A stretch of 64,000 nt of DNA from J054 sp963850255. GTDB lineage: Bacteria; Pseudomonadota; Gammaproteobacteria; Steroidobacterales; GCA-2729495. This document shows positions 51,423 to 61,009 of the stretch, in pieces. The first letter of the stretch is position 1; every line of letters begins with the position of its first letter. Where the stretch lies: positions 1 through 64,000 of the forward strand of contig CAWKLL010000029.1 of assembly GCA_963850255.1 (NCBI GenBank), read 5' to 3'. The position numbers and the translations under genes are program-made. A model generated the notes under the pieces. It worked only from the letters and a program-made list of their open reading frames with translations, ran no database searches and was not told the origin of the DNA.

Positions 51423-52502
51423 ATGTCCAGCAGCAGCCAATCAGCAGTAATGACCGATATGCCGGCCAAGTCTGCGTCCGGAGACAGTCAATCTGCTTAC
51501 TTTCCCACCGGCACCAGCCAGCGGATTGTGCAGGTTCGGCGCATGCTGGAGCAGGTGGCCGGCTTTACCACCAACGTATTGATTACCGGCGAATCGGGTA
51601 CCGGCAAGGAATGGGCCGCCCGCTATATACATGAGCTTTCGGAGCGCTGCGATCAGCCTTTTGTACCGGTCAACTGTGGTGCTATTCCCGCTGATCTGCT
51701 CGAAAGCGAGCTTTTCGGTCACGAGAAGGGCGCTTTCACCGGCGCCATTGCCAGCCGTATCGGTCGCTTCGAAGCCGCTGAGGGTGGCACCCTGTTTCTC
51801 GATGAGATAGGCGACATGTCACTGCCCATGCAGGTGAAGCTGCTGCGCGTGTTGCAAGAGCGGGTCTACGAGCGGGTCGGCAGCAACAAAAGCCGGAGTT
51901 GCGATGTGCGCATCATCGCGGCCACCCACCGTGATCTGGAGGGCGCTATCCGCGACGGCAAGTTTCGTGAAGACCTGTTCTATCGGCTGAATGTGTTCCC
52001 CATCGAGCTGCCGGCATTGCGGGAGCGCCTGGACGATCTGCCGGAACTGGTGGAAAACATCGTTGCGCGTAGCAAGCAGGCGGCCGGTCAATCGGTTGCC
52101 CTGACACCCGGCGCCATACGCGTTCTCAAGCATTATGGCTGGCCAGGCAATATTCGTGAACTGTCGAACCTGCTGGAACGTTTATGCGTGCTTTATCCCA
52201 GCGATACCGTGGATATCGCGCAGTTGCCAACCCGCTATACGGCCAGTGCGCCCCTGCGGGATTCGGATCGCGAACAGGTCGCTGTGACGCGTGCATCGGG
52301 ACCCCAGCCGCAGGATTTTGAGCTGCCTGTGGAAGGCGTGCCTTTAAAGGAATACCTCGAACGTGTCGAAGTCGCATTGATTCGGCGGGCCTTGCATGCC
52401 GCTGATGGTGTGGTTGCGCACGCGGCAGAATCTTTACAAATCCGCCGCACAACACTGGCGGAGAAGATGAAACGCTACGGGATTGCCGCGGGCCGCGATT
52501 GA
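51423..52502 (+). CDS. Sigma-54 dependent activator, FleQ/FlrC-like without N-terminal domain
   Basis: 359 aa from the ATG at 51423, preceded by GGGGGAGGG. AAA+ domain begins near residue 28: Walker A GESGTGKE at 56-63, sigma-54 contact loop GAFTGA at 103-108, Walker B FLDEIGD near 126, arginine-finger region FREDLFYRLNVFPIELP. C-terminal Fis-type helix-turn-helix in the last ~45 residues. The ~130-residue sensory domain of FleQ is missing; only ~27 residues precede the ATPase. Location next to motility genes suggests a flagellar regulator, but it is on the opposite strand from them and the target is inferred. Confidence 0.9.
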   Translation: MSSSSQSAVMTDMPAKSASGDSQSAYFPTGTSQRIVQVRRMLEQVAGFTTNVLITGESGTGKEWAARYIHELSERCDQPFVPVNCGAIPADLLESELFGHEKGAFTGAIASRIGRFEAAEGGTLFLDEIGDMSLPMQVKLLRVLQERVYERVGSNKSRSCDVRIIAATHRDLEGAIRDGKFREDLFYRLNVFPIELPALRERLDDLPELVENIVARSKQAAGQSVALTPGAIRVLKHYGWPGNIRELSNLLERLCVLYPSDTVDIAQLPTRYTASAPLRDSDREQVAVTRASGPQPQDFELPVEGVPLKEYLERVEVALIRRALHAADGVVAHAAESLQIRRTTLAEKMKRYGIAAGRD

Positions 52503-52538
52503 GTCTCTATGCCTGGGACCAGGTTTTCGCGACCTTAC

Positions 52539-54059
52539 TCAGGCTGCCTGAATGGCGTCGTAGCGGGTTAGCTGATCGCGACCGTTGCGCTTGGAGTGAT
52601 ACAGCGCTTCATCAGCGGCCGAGAGTAATTCAGCCGAATTGTCGAACTTGCTCGCTGCATCAAAGGTTGCCACTCCCAGAGACAGGGTAATGGCAACCCT
52701 TTCTCCGTCGGCACCATCGACGGACTTGTTGCGTACGTCCGCGATCATACGTTCGGCAATTTTACCGGCGCCCTCGCGCGCCAGGCCCGGTAACAGCAAG
52801 ACGAATTCGTCACCGCCGTAGCGGGCGACAATATCGCTGTCCCGTACATTGCCGCGCAACAAGCCGGCGACTTCGCGCAGGATTTTGTCACCCGACTGGT
52901 GGCCGTGCGTGTCATTGATCTGCTTAAAGCGATCAATATCGACAAAAATTACGCTCAGTGGCCAGTCGTGCTTTACTGCGGTGGCGTATTCTTTATCTAC
53001 CGCTTCATCAAAATAACGTCGGTTGAAAACCCCGGTGAGGCCATCGCTGCTGGCTTCCTGCTGGAGCACATTGTTTGCTGATTCCAGCTGCGACTTCTGT
53101 TCTTCCAGGTCACGATTCTCAGTCAGCGTATGCAGGTTGCGAATCATCAGGATCTCGCGAGCCGTATCCGTAATGTCCTGCAGATAGTCCGCATCAAACA
53201 GATCCATCTCGAAAATACTTTCCGCGACCGGCAGCTGCTCACGAATCACTTCGAACATTTCTGCCAGCCGATTCGGCACAATGCCCAGATGGTGGTGCGC
53301 TTCCTGGCCGGCGCGCCGAATGCTGACCTCGTCCGGATTGCCGCACCACAAATCGCTGAGTTCGCCGGACATGGCGACGGCGCGAATGAAGCCCTTATAC
53401 TCAGGGTCCACGCCAGCGGCGGTCAGATCATGGCTGTGACTTACGGCACGCACCAGGTTTGCCGGCATGTTCCAGTCGTCTAACAGCCAGGCACCGATGG
53501 CGCGATGATCCGTTTCAATATGCGTTTTCTCGTGCTGCGCGACCCGCGCGTGGTCCAGCTGGAAGGGCGAGATACTCTCGTAAACATCCGGCGCAATCTT
53601 GTCGATGGCCAGCATGCCAATGTCCTGTAGCAGGCAGCCTAGGAAAATTTCTTCAGCATCGCGGCGGCCAAGTTCATTGGCCAGCAATTTACCCCAGGTA
53701 GCCGCCACAATGGCACGCCGCCAATAGGCATCAAAGTCAAAGCCCTTGGGCGGTGACTTGCGCAGTGTTGCCACCAGGGTAAAGCTCAGTGCCAGAGTCA
53801 GGGTCGCATTCAGACCGAGGACAATCAGGGCCTGGCGAAGGTTCGAACTCTGCCGACGGCGGGCGTATAGCGCCGAGTTTGCAATGCGCATCACTTTGGC
53901 GGCAATGGCGGGATCACCACTGACAGCATCGGCAACGGTGCCCAGGTCAATCTCGGGATTCTGGGCCAGTTCGATCACTCGCATAGCCACGGGTGGCGGC
54001 GATGGGAAGTTGGTGCAGGTCTTCAGACGTGCAGCGATTTGCTCCGGTATCAGTGACAT
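52539..54059 (-). CDS. HDOD domain and GGDEF diguanylate cyclase
   Basis: 506 aa. Residues ~1-280 form an HDOD domain (SPPPVAMRVIELAQNPEIDL, DPAIAAKVMRIANSALY, LLQDIGMLAIDK). A helix (~320-340, LEEQKSQLESANNVLQQEAS) leads to a GGDEF domain: DGLTGVFNRRYFD, VDIDRFKQINDTHGH, ARYGGDEFVLLLPG. The inhibitory site RDSD lies five residues before the GGDEF core, so product inhibition by c-di-GMP is likely. Probably links c-di-GMP synthesis to motility; convergent with the sigma-54 activator. Confidence 0.93.
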   Translation of the reverse strand: MSLIPEQIAARLKTCTNFPSPPPVAMRVIELAQNPEIDLGTVADAVSGDPAIAAKVMRIANSALYARRRQSSNLRQALIVLGLNATLTLALSFTLVATLRKSPPKGFDFDAYWRRAIVAATWGKLLANELGRRDAEEIFLGCLLQDIGMLAIDKIAPDVYESISPFQLDHARVAQHEKTHIETDHRAIGAWLLDDWNMPANLVRAVSHSHDLTAAGVDPEYKGFIRAVAMSGELSDLWCGNPDEVSIRRAGQEAHHHLGIVPNRLAEMFEVIREQLPVAESIFEMDLFDADYLQDITDTAREILMIRNLHTLTENRDLEEQKSQLESANNVLQQEASSDGLTGVFNRRYFDEAVDKEYATAVKHDWPLSVIFVDIDRFKQINDTHGHQSGDKILREVAGLLRGNVRDSDIVARYGGDEFVLLLPGLAREGAGKIAERMIADVRNKSVDGADGERVAITLSLGVATFDAASKFDNSAELLSAADEALYHSKRNGRDQLTRYDAIQAA

Positions 54060-54365
54060 CTGTTTCTGCTCTCCGTCCTAAACTGGCACCCGTGTCCCCT
54101 GCCCGGTCCGTCGCTGGTCTGCTGCGTTGCGGTAGCTTCCTGCGATCCGCTCTCCGACTGCGGCATCCGCTGCCTGTCCAATCAACTCAGGCCAGTTCGT
54201 CCACATGCTGTGGTGCGTCATCTCCTGAGTTATGTCCTGTCGGTATTCTAGGCTTGGGCTTGCGTCGCTGGCCCGGAACTGTTTCACGTCTTGGGTTTTT
54301 GCCCTCGGGCCTGCGTACCAGGTGGCTCGGCAGAGTCGGCAATATGTGATCTACGGGTTTCATGT
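54060..54365. other. Intergenic region between HDOD-GGDEF gene and motD
   Basis: 306 bases with no supported gene. A 69-codon open frame on the minus strand (54287-54078) has neutral third-position composition and no recognised fold. I see no sigma-28 promoter pattern with correct spacing. Confidence 0.5.
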
Positions 54366-55217
54366 TTACACCCCTTCGCCCTCAGGCGCTGGTGTGGTGG
54401 GATCGGGATCGCCAATCGCTTCAGCTGTCTGTTCCGCCGGCAGCGGCTCAGCTTCAGCGCTTTGCGCAATGATTAGAATGACGCGCCGATTGCTGCGTCG
54501 GCCGTCTGCAGTGTCATTGTCGCCGACCGGATGATGTTCACCCATTCCGGCGACAATCATGCGCTCCGGGCCTATGCCGGCTGACTCGAAAGCGCGCACC
54601 ATCCGAGCTGCACGTGCGGCCGATAGTTCCCAGTTGGAGGGGAACACGGCGGTAGCAATGGGCCGGTTATCGGTGTGGCCTTCGATGCGAATGCGGTTGT
54701 TCAGAGGCGCAAGGACCTTGGCCAGTTTGTCGACAATCTCATCGGCATCGTCGCCGATGTCTGCGCTGGCGCTGGCGAACAAAATGTCAGTCTTGATCTG
54801 CACCTCAATGTCGACGGCATCATTGGTCACGGCGACCAGATCGGCATCAATGAGGCTGCCCATGGCCTGTTCAAGCTCGCCGGCCAGTTTTTGCTGGGAC
54901 TGAGAAGGTTTCGGCGGGTTCGGTTCGATGGCATCGCGCGGTAAGGCAGCGGCCTGGGTCGGGTCCATGCCGGCGAGCGTTCCGTCGCGCGGCGCACGCA
55001 TGATCTGATTACCGATTTGTATCGGCTGCATCGTGCGTGTCGGTCCCTGAAAGGCAGATTGCATCGATTCTGCCAGCACGCGGTATTTGCCTTCGTTGAC
55101 TGTGGAAACGGCGTACATGACGACGAAAAAAGCCAACAGCAGTGTGATCAGGTCGCCGTAGGGAATGGCCCAGGCTTCGTGATTGACGTGATCTTCATGG
55201 TGCTGTTTGCGAGCCAT
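54366..55217 (-). CDS. motD: Flagellar stator protein MotD/MotB
   Basis: 283 aa stator B subunit. A single membrane segment (~22-40, LITLLLAFFVVMYAVS) is preceded by AIPYGD with the proton-carrying Asp22. The C-terminal OmpA-like peptidoglycan domain (~145-255) contains IRIEGHTDNRPIA and NWELSAARAARMVRAFES. The C-terminal ~30 residues are acidic and proline-rich. Starts 11 bases after motC on the same strand; the pair forms a complete stator unit. Confidence 0.93.
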   Translation of the reverse strand: MARKQHHEDHVNHEAWAIPYGDLITLLLAFFVVMYAVSTVNEGKYRVLAESMQSAFQGPTRTMQPIQIGNQIMRAPRDGTLAGMDPTQAAALPRDAIEPNPPKPSQSQQKLAGELEQAMGSLIDADLVAVTNDAVDIEVQIKTDILFASASADIGDDADEIVDKLAKVLAPLNNRIRIEGHTDNRPIATAVFPSNWELSAARAARMVRAFESAGIGPERMIVAGMGEHHPVGDNDTADGRRSNRRVILIIAQSAEAEPLPAEQTAEAIGDPDPTTPAPEGEGV

Positions 55218-55228
55218 GGTCTAGCCTC

Positions 55229-55969
55229 TCAACCCAGGAAGCTGCGCAGCTTGGCTTCCAGGTTGCGCGGGTTTTCGCCCTGGGCAATGGCAATCACGCC
55301 TTCCAGCACCATCTCCTTGGTAGCCGTCTGCGCCTTGATAATGTCCTTGAGCTTGTTGGCCGTAGGCAGGAAGAACAGATTGGCCAATCCAATGCCGTAG
55401 ATCGTTGCGGTGAATGCCGCAGCAATGCCGGTACCCAGCTTGCTGGGATCGGCCAGATTCTTCATCACCGCAATCAGGCCGAGCACGGCACCGATAATAC
55501 CCAGGGTGGGCGCGTAGATGCCCAGTCCCTCGAACACTTTGGCGCTCTGCAGATAGGCCTGCTCCTTGGCGTCGAGCTCGACTTCCAGGGAGTCGCGGAT
55601 TTTTTCCGGCTCGGCACCATCCACCAGCATTTGCAGGGCTTTCTGGGTAAACTCGTCTGGTTCCTGTTCGGCGGCCGGCTCCAGTCCCAGCAAACCTTCT
55701 TTGCGCGCGATTTCGCTCCAGCCAACCAGTTTTTCGATCAGTTTGGCGGGGTCCTGCATCGGTGGGCTGAAAATCCAGGGAAAGATCTTCCAGGCACGTA
55801 TAAAAGTAGGCTTGGGGGTCTGAATCAGGCTGGCCGCCAGTGTCCCGAGCACCACGATGACGAAGGCGGCCGGGTTGGCCAGCGAAGCGATCCCGGCGCC
55901 TTTGAGTACACTGCCGCCAATCAGTGCGATTAGCGCAAGGGCTACACCAGCTACTGTCAAAGCGTCCAT
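55229..55969 (-). CDS. motC: Flagellar stator protein MotC/MotA
   Basis: 246 aa stator A subunit with four predicted helices. The third/fourth helices contain GIYAPTLGIIGAVLGLIAVMKNL with the conserved proline, and the cytoplasmic loop (~70-150) carries charged residues for rotor contact. The MotC-type pattern matches the Pseudomonas second stator. Follows fliA after 58 bases with no chemotaxis genes between. Confidence 0.94.
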   Translation of the reverse strand: MDALTVAGVALALIALIGGSVLKGAGIASLANPAAFVIVVLGTLAASLIQTPKPTFIRAWKIFPWIFSPPMQDPAKLIEKLVGWSEIARKEGLLGLEPAAEQEPDEFTQKALQMLVDGAEPEKIRDSLEVELDAKEQAYLQSAKVFEGLGIYAPTLGIIGAVLGLIAVMKNLADPSKLGTGIAAAFTATIYGIGLANLFFLPTANKLKDIIKAQTATKEMVLEGVIAIAQGENPRNLEAKLRSFLG

Positions 55970-56027
55970 GATCTGTCATTCGTTGCTGCCCACTGTTGCC
56001 CATTCATCCGGGGCTCCAGCGCGATGG

Positions 56028-56771
56028 CTAGCTCCGCTCCCGGTGCATAGCAGCCCAGCCCTGCAGCCGCGAGCGCAGGCGCGCCAGTGCTTGGCCATGT
56101 ATCTGGCAAACGCGCGATTCGCTGACCCCAAGTACCGCGCCGATTTCTTTAAGATTTAGTTCCTCGTCGTAATAGAGCGCCATCACCAGCGCCTCCCGTT
56201 CCGGCAGCTTTTTCACTGCTGCAGCCATCTCTTGCTGGAATTCCTCGCTTTCCAGTTCCAGCGCAGGATTGGATTTGCGGTCCACCTGGCGTTCGGTGCT
56301 GAACTCTGAGCCTTCTTCTGCCTGATCGAGGCTAAACATGCGCGCCGCCGAGGTAGTGGACAGCATGGCGAAGTACTCGTCCAGCGAGACACCCAGCTCG
56401 TCAGCAATCTGCTGAGCCTGGGCATGTTGACCGGTGCGGCTTTCCACGGCCTGAATAGCACTGTTCAGTTGCCGCTGTTTGCGATACACCGAGCGAGGCG
56501 CCCAATCATTCGCTCTGACTTCATCCAGCATGGCGCCGCGCACCCTGATACTCGCGTAGGTTTCAAAACTCGCCCCTTTGTCCGGGGAATAGGCCCTGGC
56601 GGCATCGAGCAAGGCGATCAGACCTACCTGGATCAGATCGTCAATTTCAATGCCGTCCGGCAGCCGCCCAAGCAAATGCGCTGCGATCCGCTTGACCAGC
56701 GGCGCATGCTTCTCGACGAGAATTTCCGGCGAATCCCGTCCGGTCAGTGCGTATTCGCACGCGGCGCTCAT
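56028..56771 (-). CDS. fliA: Flagellar sigma factor 28
   Basis: 247 aa from the ATG at 56771, which overlaps the flhG stop as ATGA. Directs late flagellar transcription. Region 2: LLGRLPDGIEIDDLIQVGLIALLDAARAY, FETYASIRVRGAMLDEVRANDW; region 3: QQIADELGVSLDEYFAML; region 4: LPEREALVMALYYDEELNLKEIGAVLGVSESRVCQIHGQA. An anti-sigma gene flgM is not in the window. Upstream frame to 56861 overlaps flhG and is rejected. Confidence 0.96.
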   Translation of the reverse strand: MSAACEYALTGRDSPEILVEKHAPLVKRIAAHLLGRLPDGIEIDDLIQVGLIALLDAARAYSPDKGASFETYASIRVRGAMLDEVRANDWAPRSVYRKQRQLNSAIQAVESRTGQHAQAQQIADELGVSLDEYFAMLSTTSAARMFSLDQAEEGSEFSTERQVDRKSNPALELESEEFQQEMAAAVKKLPEREALVMALYYDEELNLKEIGAVLGVSESRVCQIHGQALARLRSRLQGWAAMHRERS

Positions 56772-57667
56772 GCCACTTCGTGCTCCCGTACTGCCGAACC
56801 GTTGAGAAAGCGCTCGACGAAAAACTCGATGTTGCCCCGGGCAGCCTGGGGCACATCCCATTTATCGGCGCGATGTGCCAGTTTCTTTAGGGCGCCCGCT
56901 GCCAAACTGGTGGGGAAGGCTGTAACGAACGGGGTCTGCAGTTGCACGGCGCGCCAGACGCGGTCGTCGAAGGGGATGCTGCCGGCATGGTCCAGATCAA
57001 CATCCAGAAACTTTTCGGTAACGCGAGACAGCTTCTCGAACAGGCCGCTGCCGTCGCCGCCCTGGCGAGTCATGTTGGTTACGATGCGAAAACGTCGCAC
57101 CCCACGCTCAGTGCTCAGTAATTTGATGATGGCGTAAGCATCGGTGATGGAGGTTGGTTCGTCGCAAACCACAAGTAGTGTTTCATGAGCGGCTTCAGCG
57201 AAGCGCAACACGCCGTCGGAAATACCGGCAGCCGTGTCAACGATCAGCGTATCGAGGTCCATAGTCAGCTCGCTGAAGGCGCTGATGATGCCGGCATGAT
57301 GCGCAGGCGTCAGATCAGCCATGTCACTGATGCCCGACGCACCGGGCACTACCATGACGCCGGCCGGGCCGCTGACAATGATCTCCTGCAGACTGCGTTC
57401 ACCGCGAATGACGTCGGCCAGGTTGTAGTGGGGTTGCAGTCCGAACATCACATCAACGTTGGCCAGACCCAGGTCGGCATCCAGCAGCATTACGCGACGG
57501 CCCAGCATGGACAGCGCCACCGCCAGGTTGGCGGAAATATTAGTTTTACCCACGCCGCCCTTGCCGCCGGTGACCGTGATGACTTTGACCGGTCGCGAAC
57601 TGCGACGCTGACGCAGGCCATCGGCCTGGTTCGGTGGTGTAGCTTGTGATTGATCAGGCGCTGACAT
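56768..57667 (-). CDS. flhG: Flagellar number regulator FlhG (FleN), MinD-like ATPase
   Basis: 299 aa from the ATG at 57667. Controls flagellar number together with FlhF and FleQ. Deviant Walker A in TVTGGKGGVGKTNIS near 33-47, DADLGLANVDVMFGL, and IVDTAAGISDGVLRF switch region. Overlaps flhF by 14 bases. The N-terminal ~27 residues before the ATPase resemble the FlhF-activating tail but are short. Confidence 0.95.
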   Translation of the reverse strand: MSAPDQSQATPPNQADGLRQRRSSRPVKVITVTGGKGGVGKTNISANLAVALSMLGRRVMLLDADLGLANVDVMFGLQPHYNLADVIRGERSLQEIIVSGPAGVMVVPGASGISDMADLTPAHHAGIISAFSELTMDLDTLIVDTAAGISDGVLRFAEAAHETLLVVCDEPTSITDAYAIIKLLSTERGVRRFRIVTNMTRQGGDGSGLFEKLSRVTEKFLDVDLDHAGSIPFDDRVWRAVQLQTPFVTAFPTSLAAGALKKLAHRADKWDVPQAARGNIEFFVERFLNGSAVREHEVA

Positions 57668-58871
57668 AGCTGGCCACCTCCGCAAAATTTTCTGCCAGGT
57701 ACTCGTCGTTGATAGCGACGTCCTGCGTGTCGATGAGTTCTACCGCCGCCTTAACCAGCCAGGCTTGCCGGGCGTGGGCCAGGTGCAGGTCTTCCGGAAC
57801 ACGCTGGCCGTTGGCAACATAAGCCAGCGGCAGACTTGCTCGAATCAGCACCGAAAAGGCCCCCCCCAGGGACGTCGCCTCATCCATCTTGGTCAGGATG
57901 CATGCGCTGGGCGCCACGGTCCGGAACGCGTCCACAATTTCCTGCATGGAGCGCGCCTGGGCGTTGGCAGGCAATGCCAGCAATACCTCGATGCTCTGTT
58001 CGGCATCCTTCAGGCAGCGCAGTGAGCTGGCCAGATTCAGGTCGCGCTGGCTCATTCCGGCGGTGTCGATCAGGACCAGGCCCTTGTCCTGCAATCCGGC
58101 CAGCGTCTTGCTCAGGCTGGCGGCGTCGCTGGCCTGGTAGACCGGCACATTCATCATGCGACCAAAGGTCTCCAGCTGCTCACGGGCACCGATGCGATAG
58201 GTATCGGTGGTGACCAGCGCAATATCCGTGCTGTCGGACTGTTGCATGTAGCGCGCTGCGAGTTTGGCGATGGTGGTGGTCTTGCCGACACCCGTGGGGC
58301 CGACAATCGCGAAAATGCCGCCCCGACAGACCAGGTCTTCATCGCAGACGGACAGATTGTCGACCAGCTGCCTGAGACTGGCGGTCCAGGCATGTTGCTG
58401 GTTCTCGATCTGGGCTTCGTTCTGTAGCAATTGTTTGACGATGTCAGGGTCCAGGCCCAGGCGCGACAGATTGCGCATGGCGCCGGCCACCTGCGGGGTT
58501 CTTTGTTTCTGATCCTGCCAGGCCGCTCGTGACAATTGCGCTTCCAGCAAACTGCGGATATTGCGCATTTCCACCTGCATCAGGTCCAGCTCTGGTGAGC
58601 CTGCGGTCGCTGTTGCAGCGCTTTGTTGCGGCACGGGCGAGTCAGCCGCACTGCTAAGGGCGTCTTCATCGCTGATATCAATCCGCGCACGCGCCGGCGG
58701 TTGCTTGGCTGACGCCTGGTAGGCGGCCGGATCAAAGTCCATGGCGGCGGTCAGTTCGACACCGTCGCCGCAACGACCAGTTTCCAGGATCACCGCATCG
58801 GGACCGAACTGTTCGCGTACCTCGCGCATCACGGCACGCATATCGGTTCCGGTAAAACGTTTGATTTTCAT
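57654..58871 (-). CDS. flhF: Flagellar biosynthesis GTPase FlhF
   Basis: 405 aa SRP-type GTPase that sets the polar flagellar site. From the ATG at 58871: N-terminal B domain MKIKRFTGTDMRAVMREVREQFGPDAVILE; helical N domain from ~125; G domain with GPTGVGKTTTIAKLAARY near 209, VTTDTYRIGAREQLETFG, LIDTAGMSQRD, and LTKMDEATSLGGAF. Twenty-six bases after flhA. Confidence 0.96.
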   Translation of the reverse strand: MKIKRFTGTDMRAVMREVREQFGPDAVILETGRCGDGVELTAAMDFDPAAYQASAKQPPARARIDISDEDALSSAADSPVPQQSAATATAGSPELDLMQVEMRNIRSLLEAQLSRAAWQDQKQRTPQVAGAMRNLSRLGLDPDIVKQLLQNEAQIENQQHAWTASLRQLVDNLSVCDEDLVCRGGIFAIVGPTGVGKTTTIAKLAARYMQQSDSTDIALVTTDTYRIGAREQLETFGRMMNVPVYQASDAASLSKTLAGLQDKGLVLIDTAGMSQRDLNLASSLRCLKDAEQSIEVLLALPANAQARSMQEIVDAFRTVAPSACILTKMDEATSLGGAFSVLIRASLPLAYVANGQRVPEDLHLAHARQAWLVKAAVELIDTQDVAINDEYLAENFAEVASYVSA

Positions 58872-58897
58872 CGCTCTCACATCCTCTCGGGCTTAAC

Positions 58898-60991
58898 TCA
58901 GGCGCCTACGGCTGCAACCAGCCGAATGCGTTTGTTGTCGGGTACTTCGTTGTAGGCCAGCACTTTCAGGCTGGGTACGGCGTAACGTAAAAACTTGGCC
59001 AGCCAGGCGCGCAGGTTGGGCGTGACCAGCAAAACAGTAGGTTCGCCGGCGGCTTCCTGGCGCTGCGCGGTGGCAGCCAGTTCGTGCTGCACTTTTTCTG
59101 CCAGGCCGGGTTCAACAGCGCCGCCTTCGCCCTGCACCGCCTGTTGCAACATCTGCTCGAGTCCGGGGTCCAGTGTGATAACCGGCAACTCTTCGTGGTC
59201 GCCACTGACTTTTTGCACGATGGCGCGACCCAGCGCGACACGCACATGGCCAACCAGCGCTTCGGGCTCCTGCAGATTGCGGCCGTGTTCGGCCAGTGAC
59301 TGGCAGATTGTGCGCATGTTGTTAACCGGAATCTGTTCGCGCAGCAGTTCCTGCAGCACGCGTACGATGGTCGACAACGGCAGTGTCTTGGGTACCAGCT
59401 CTTCCACCAGTTTCGGTGCGCTGCGTGCCAGCCGGTCCAGCAATTCCTGAACTTCCTGGTGACCCAGTAATTCCTGCGCATTGTCCTGCAGCAGTTTGCT
59501 GAGGTGCGTAGCCACTACTGTGGGGACGTCGACCACGGTATAGCCGCGCGCCTGGGCGTCTTCACGCTGGGCCGGGTCAATCCACACCGCTTCCAGTCCA
59601 AACGCCGGGTCCTTGGTGGCGATGCCGGGCAATGGATCATCAATATGGCCGGGATTAATGGCCAGTTCTTTGTCAACGTGCACTTCGCCCTGGGCCAGCG
59701 GCGAACCCATAAGGCTTAGCCGATAGCCGTTGGCGGGCAGGTCGAGGTCGTCACGAATGCGCACTGGTGAGATCAGGAAGCCAAGTTCTTCTGACAAGCG
59801 TCGGCGCACGCCTTTAATGCGGCGCATGAGTTCACCGCCCTGATTGCGGTCGACCAGCGGGATCAGCCGATAACCCACGTCCAGGGCGACGGCATCGGCT
59901 TCACCGACGTCATCCCAGCTCAGCTCTCGATTTAACTCAGCGTCAAGCGGGTCTTCGCCATTGACAACTTCCGGCTCTGGCGCGCCGGCCGCGGCCTGGT
60001 CAGGCTTCGGCCGTTCCATTAGCCATGCGCCGATGCCGCAGGCAGCGGCCATCAGCAAAAATACCAGGTTCGGCATGCCCGGTACCAGGCCCAGTGCGGC
60101 CAGTATGCCGGCGACCACGCGCAGGACGCGTTTGTCACCGAGCAATTGCGAGACCATTTGCGTGCCCATGTCCTCAGAGCGAGACATCCGGGTGACGATG
60201 ATCGCTACGGCGGTAGCCAGCAGCAGCGAAGGTATTTGTGCCACCAGGCCGTCACCGATGGTCAGCAAGGCATAAGTCTCTGCAGCTTCGGCCAGCGAAA
60301 GGTCGTGCTGCAGGGTGCCGATCAGCATGCCGCCGATCAGGTTGATGAACAGGATCAGCAGGCCGGCGACGGCGTCGCCGCGGACGAATTTGCTGGCGCC
60401 GTCCATGGAGCCGTAGAAATCGGCTTCGGTGCGAATTTCGTTACGGCGAAGCGAGGCCTCGTCCTGGTCGATGATGCCGGCATTCAGATCCGCATCGATG
60501 GCCATCTGCTTGCCCGGCATGGCATCCAGGGTGAAGCGGGCGCTGACTTCTGATACGCGGCCGGCACCTTTGGTTACCACGACGAAGTTAATGATCACCA
60601 GGATCGCAAAGATCACGATACCGACGGCGTAGTTGCCACCGACCACAAAATCACCAAAGGCTTCAATGACCTTGCCGGCCGCATCGGTGCCGGTATGTCC
60701 CTCCAGTAACACCACTCGCGTCGAGGCGACATTCAGCGCCAGGCGCAGCAAAGTGGCCAGCAGCAATACCGTCGGGAAAGCCGCGATATCCAGCGGCCTT
60801 AACACATAGACCACCGCCAGAATCACGATGAGTGACAGGCAAATATTGAAGGTGAACAGCCCATCCAGCAGAAACGTCGGCAGCGGCAACACCACCATCG
60901 ACAGCATCGCCAGCAGCATCAGCGGCAGGCCCGCTCCCTGGGTCACAGCGCTACGCAGATTGCTGAGCAGATTTGCCTGAGAGTTTGTCAT
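58898..60991 (-). CDS. flhA: Flagellar export gate protein FlhA
   Basis: 697 aa. N-terminal ~330 residues hold eight membrane helices and the FHIPEP signature (RVSEVSARFTLDAMPGKQMA, then DLNAGIIDQDEA). The cytoplasmic C-terminal domain (~360-690) includes VVDVPTVVATHLSKLLQDNAQELLG, which binds chaperone-substrate complexes and forms the nonameric ring. Length is typical. Eighteen bases separate it from flhB. Confidence 0.97.
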   Translation of the reverse strand: MTNSQANLLSNLRSAVTQGAGLPLMLLAMLSMVVLPLPTFLLDGLFTFNICLSLIVILAVVYVLRPLDIAAFPTVLLLATLLRLALNVASTRVVLLEGHTGTDAAGKVIEAFGDFVVGGNYAVGIVIFAILVIINFVVVTKGAGRVSEVSARFTLDAMPGKQMAIDADLNAGIIDQDEASLRRNEIRTEADFYGSMDGASKFVRGDAVAGLLILFINLIGGMLIGTLQHDLSLAEAAETYALLTIGDGLVAQIPSLLLATAVAIIVTRMSRSEDMGTQMVSQLLGDKRVLRVVAGILAALGLVPGMPNLVFLLMAAACGIGAWLMERPKPDQAAAGAPEPEVVNGEDPLDAELNRELSWDDVGEADAVALDVGYRLIPLVDRNQGGELMRRIKGVRRRLSEELGFLISPVRIRDDLDLPANGYRLSLMGSPLAQGEVHVDKELAINPGHIDDPLPGIATKDPAFGLEAVWIDPAQREDAQARGYTVVDVPTVVATHLSKLLQDNAQELLGHQEVQELLDRLARSAPKLVEELVPKTLPLSTIVRVLQELLREQIPVNNMRTICQSLAEHGRNLQEPEALVGHVRVALGRAIVQKVSGDHEELPVITLDPGLEQMLQQAVQGEGGAVEPGLAEKVQHELAATAQRQEAAGEPTVLLVTPNLRAWLAKFLRYAVPSLKVLAYNEVPDNKRIRLVAAVGA

Positions 60992-61009
60992 TGTCTAGCG
61001 ATCCCTTAG

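Noticed and set aside
51073..51450. 126-codon frame before the sigma-54 activator
   Set aside because: No family resemblance, overlaps the better-supported activator start and its ribosome site.
54078..54287. 69-codon minus-strand frame between motD and the HDOD-GGDEF gene
   Set aside because: No codon bias like the neighbours and no recognised fold; ribosome-like AGGAG directly abuts an internal ATG with no spacing.
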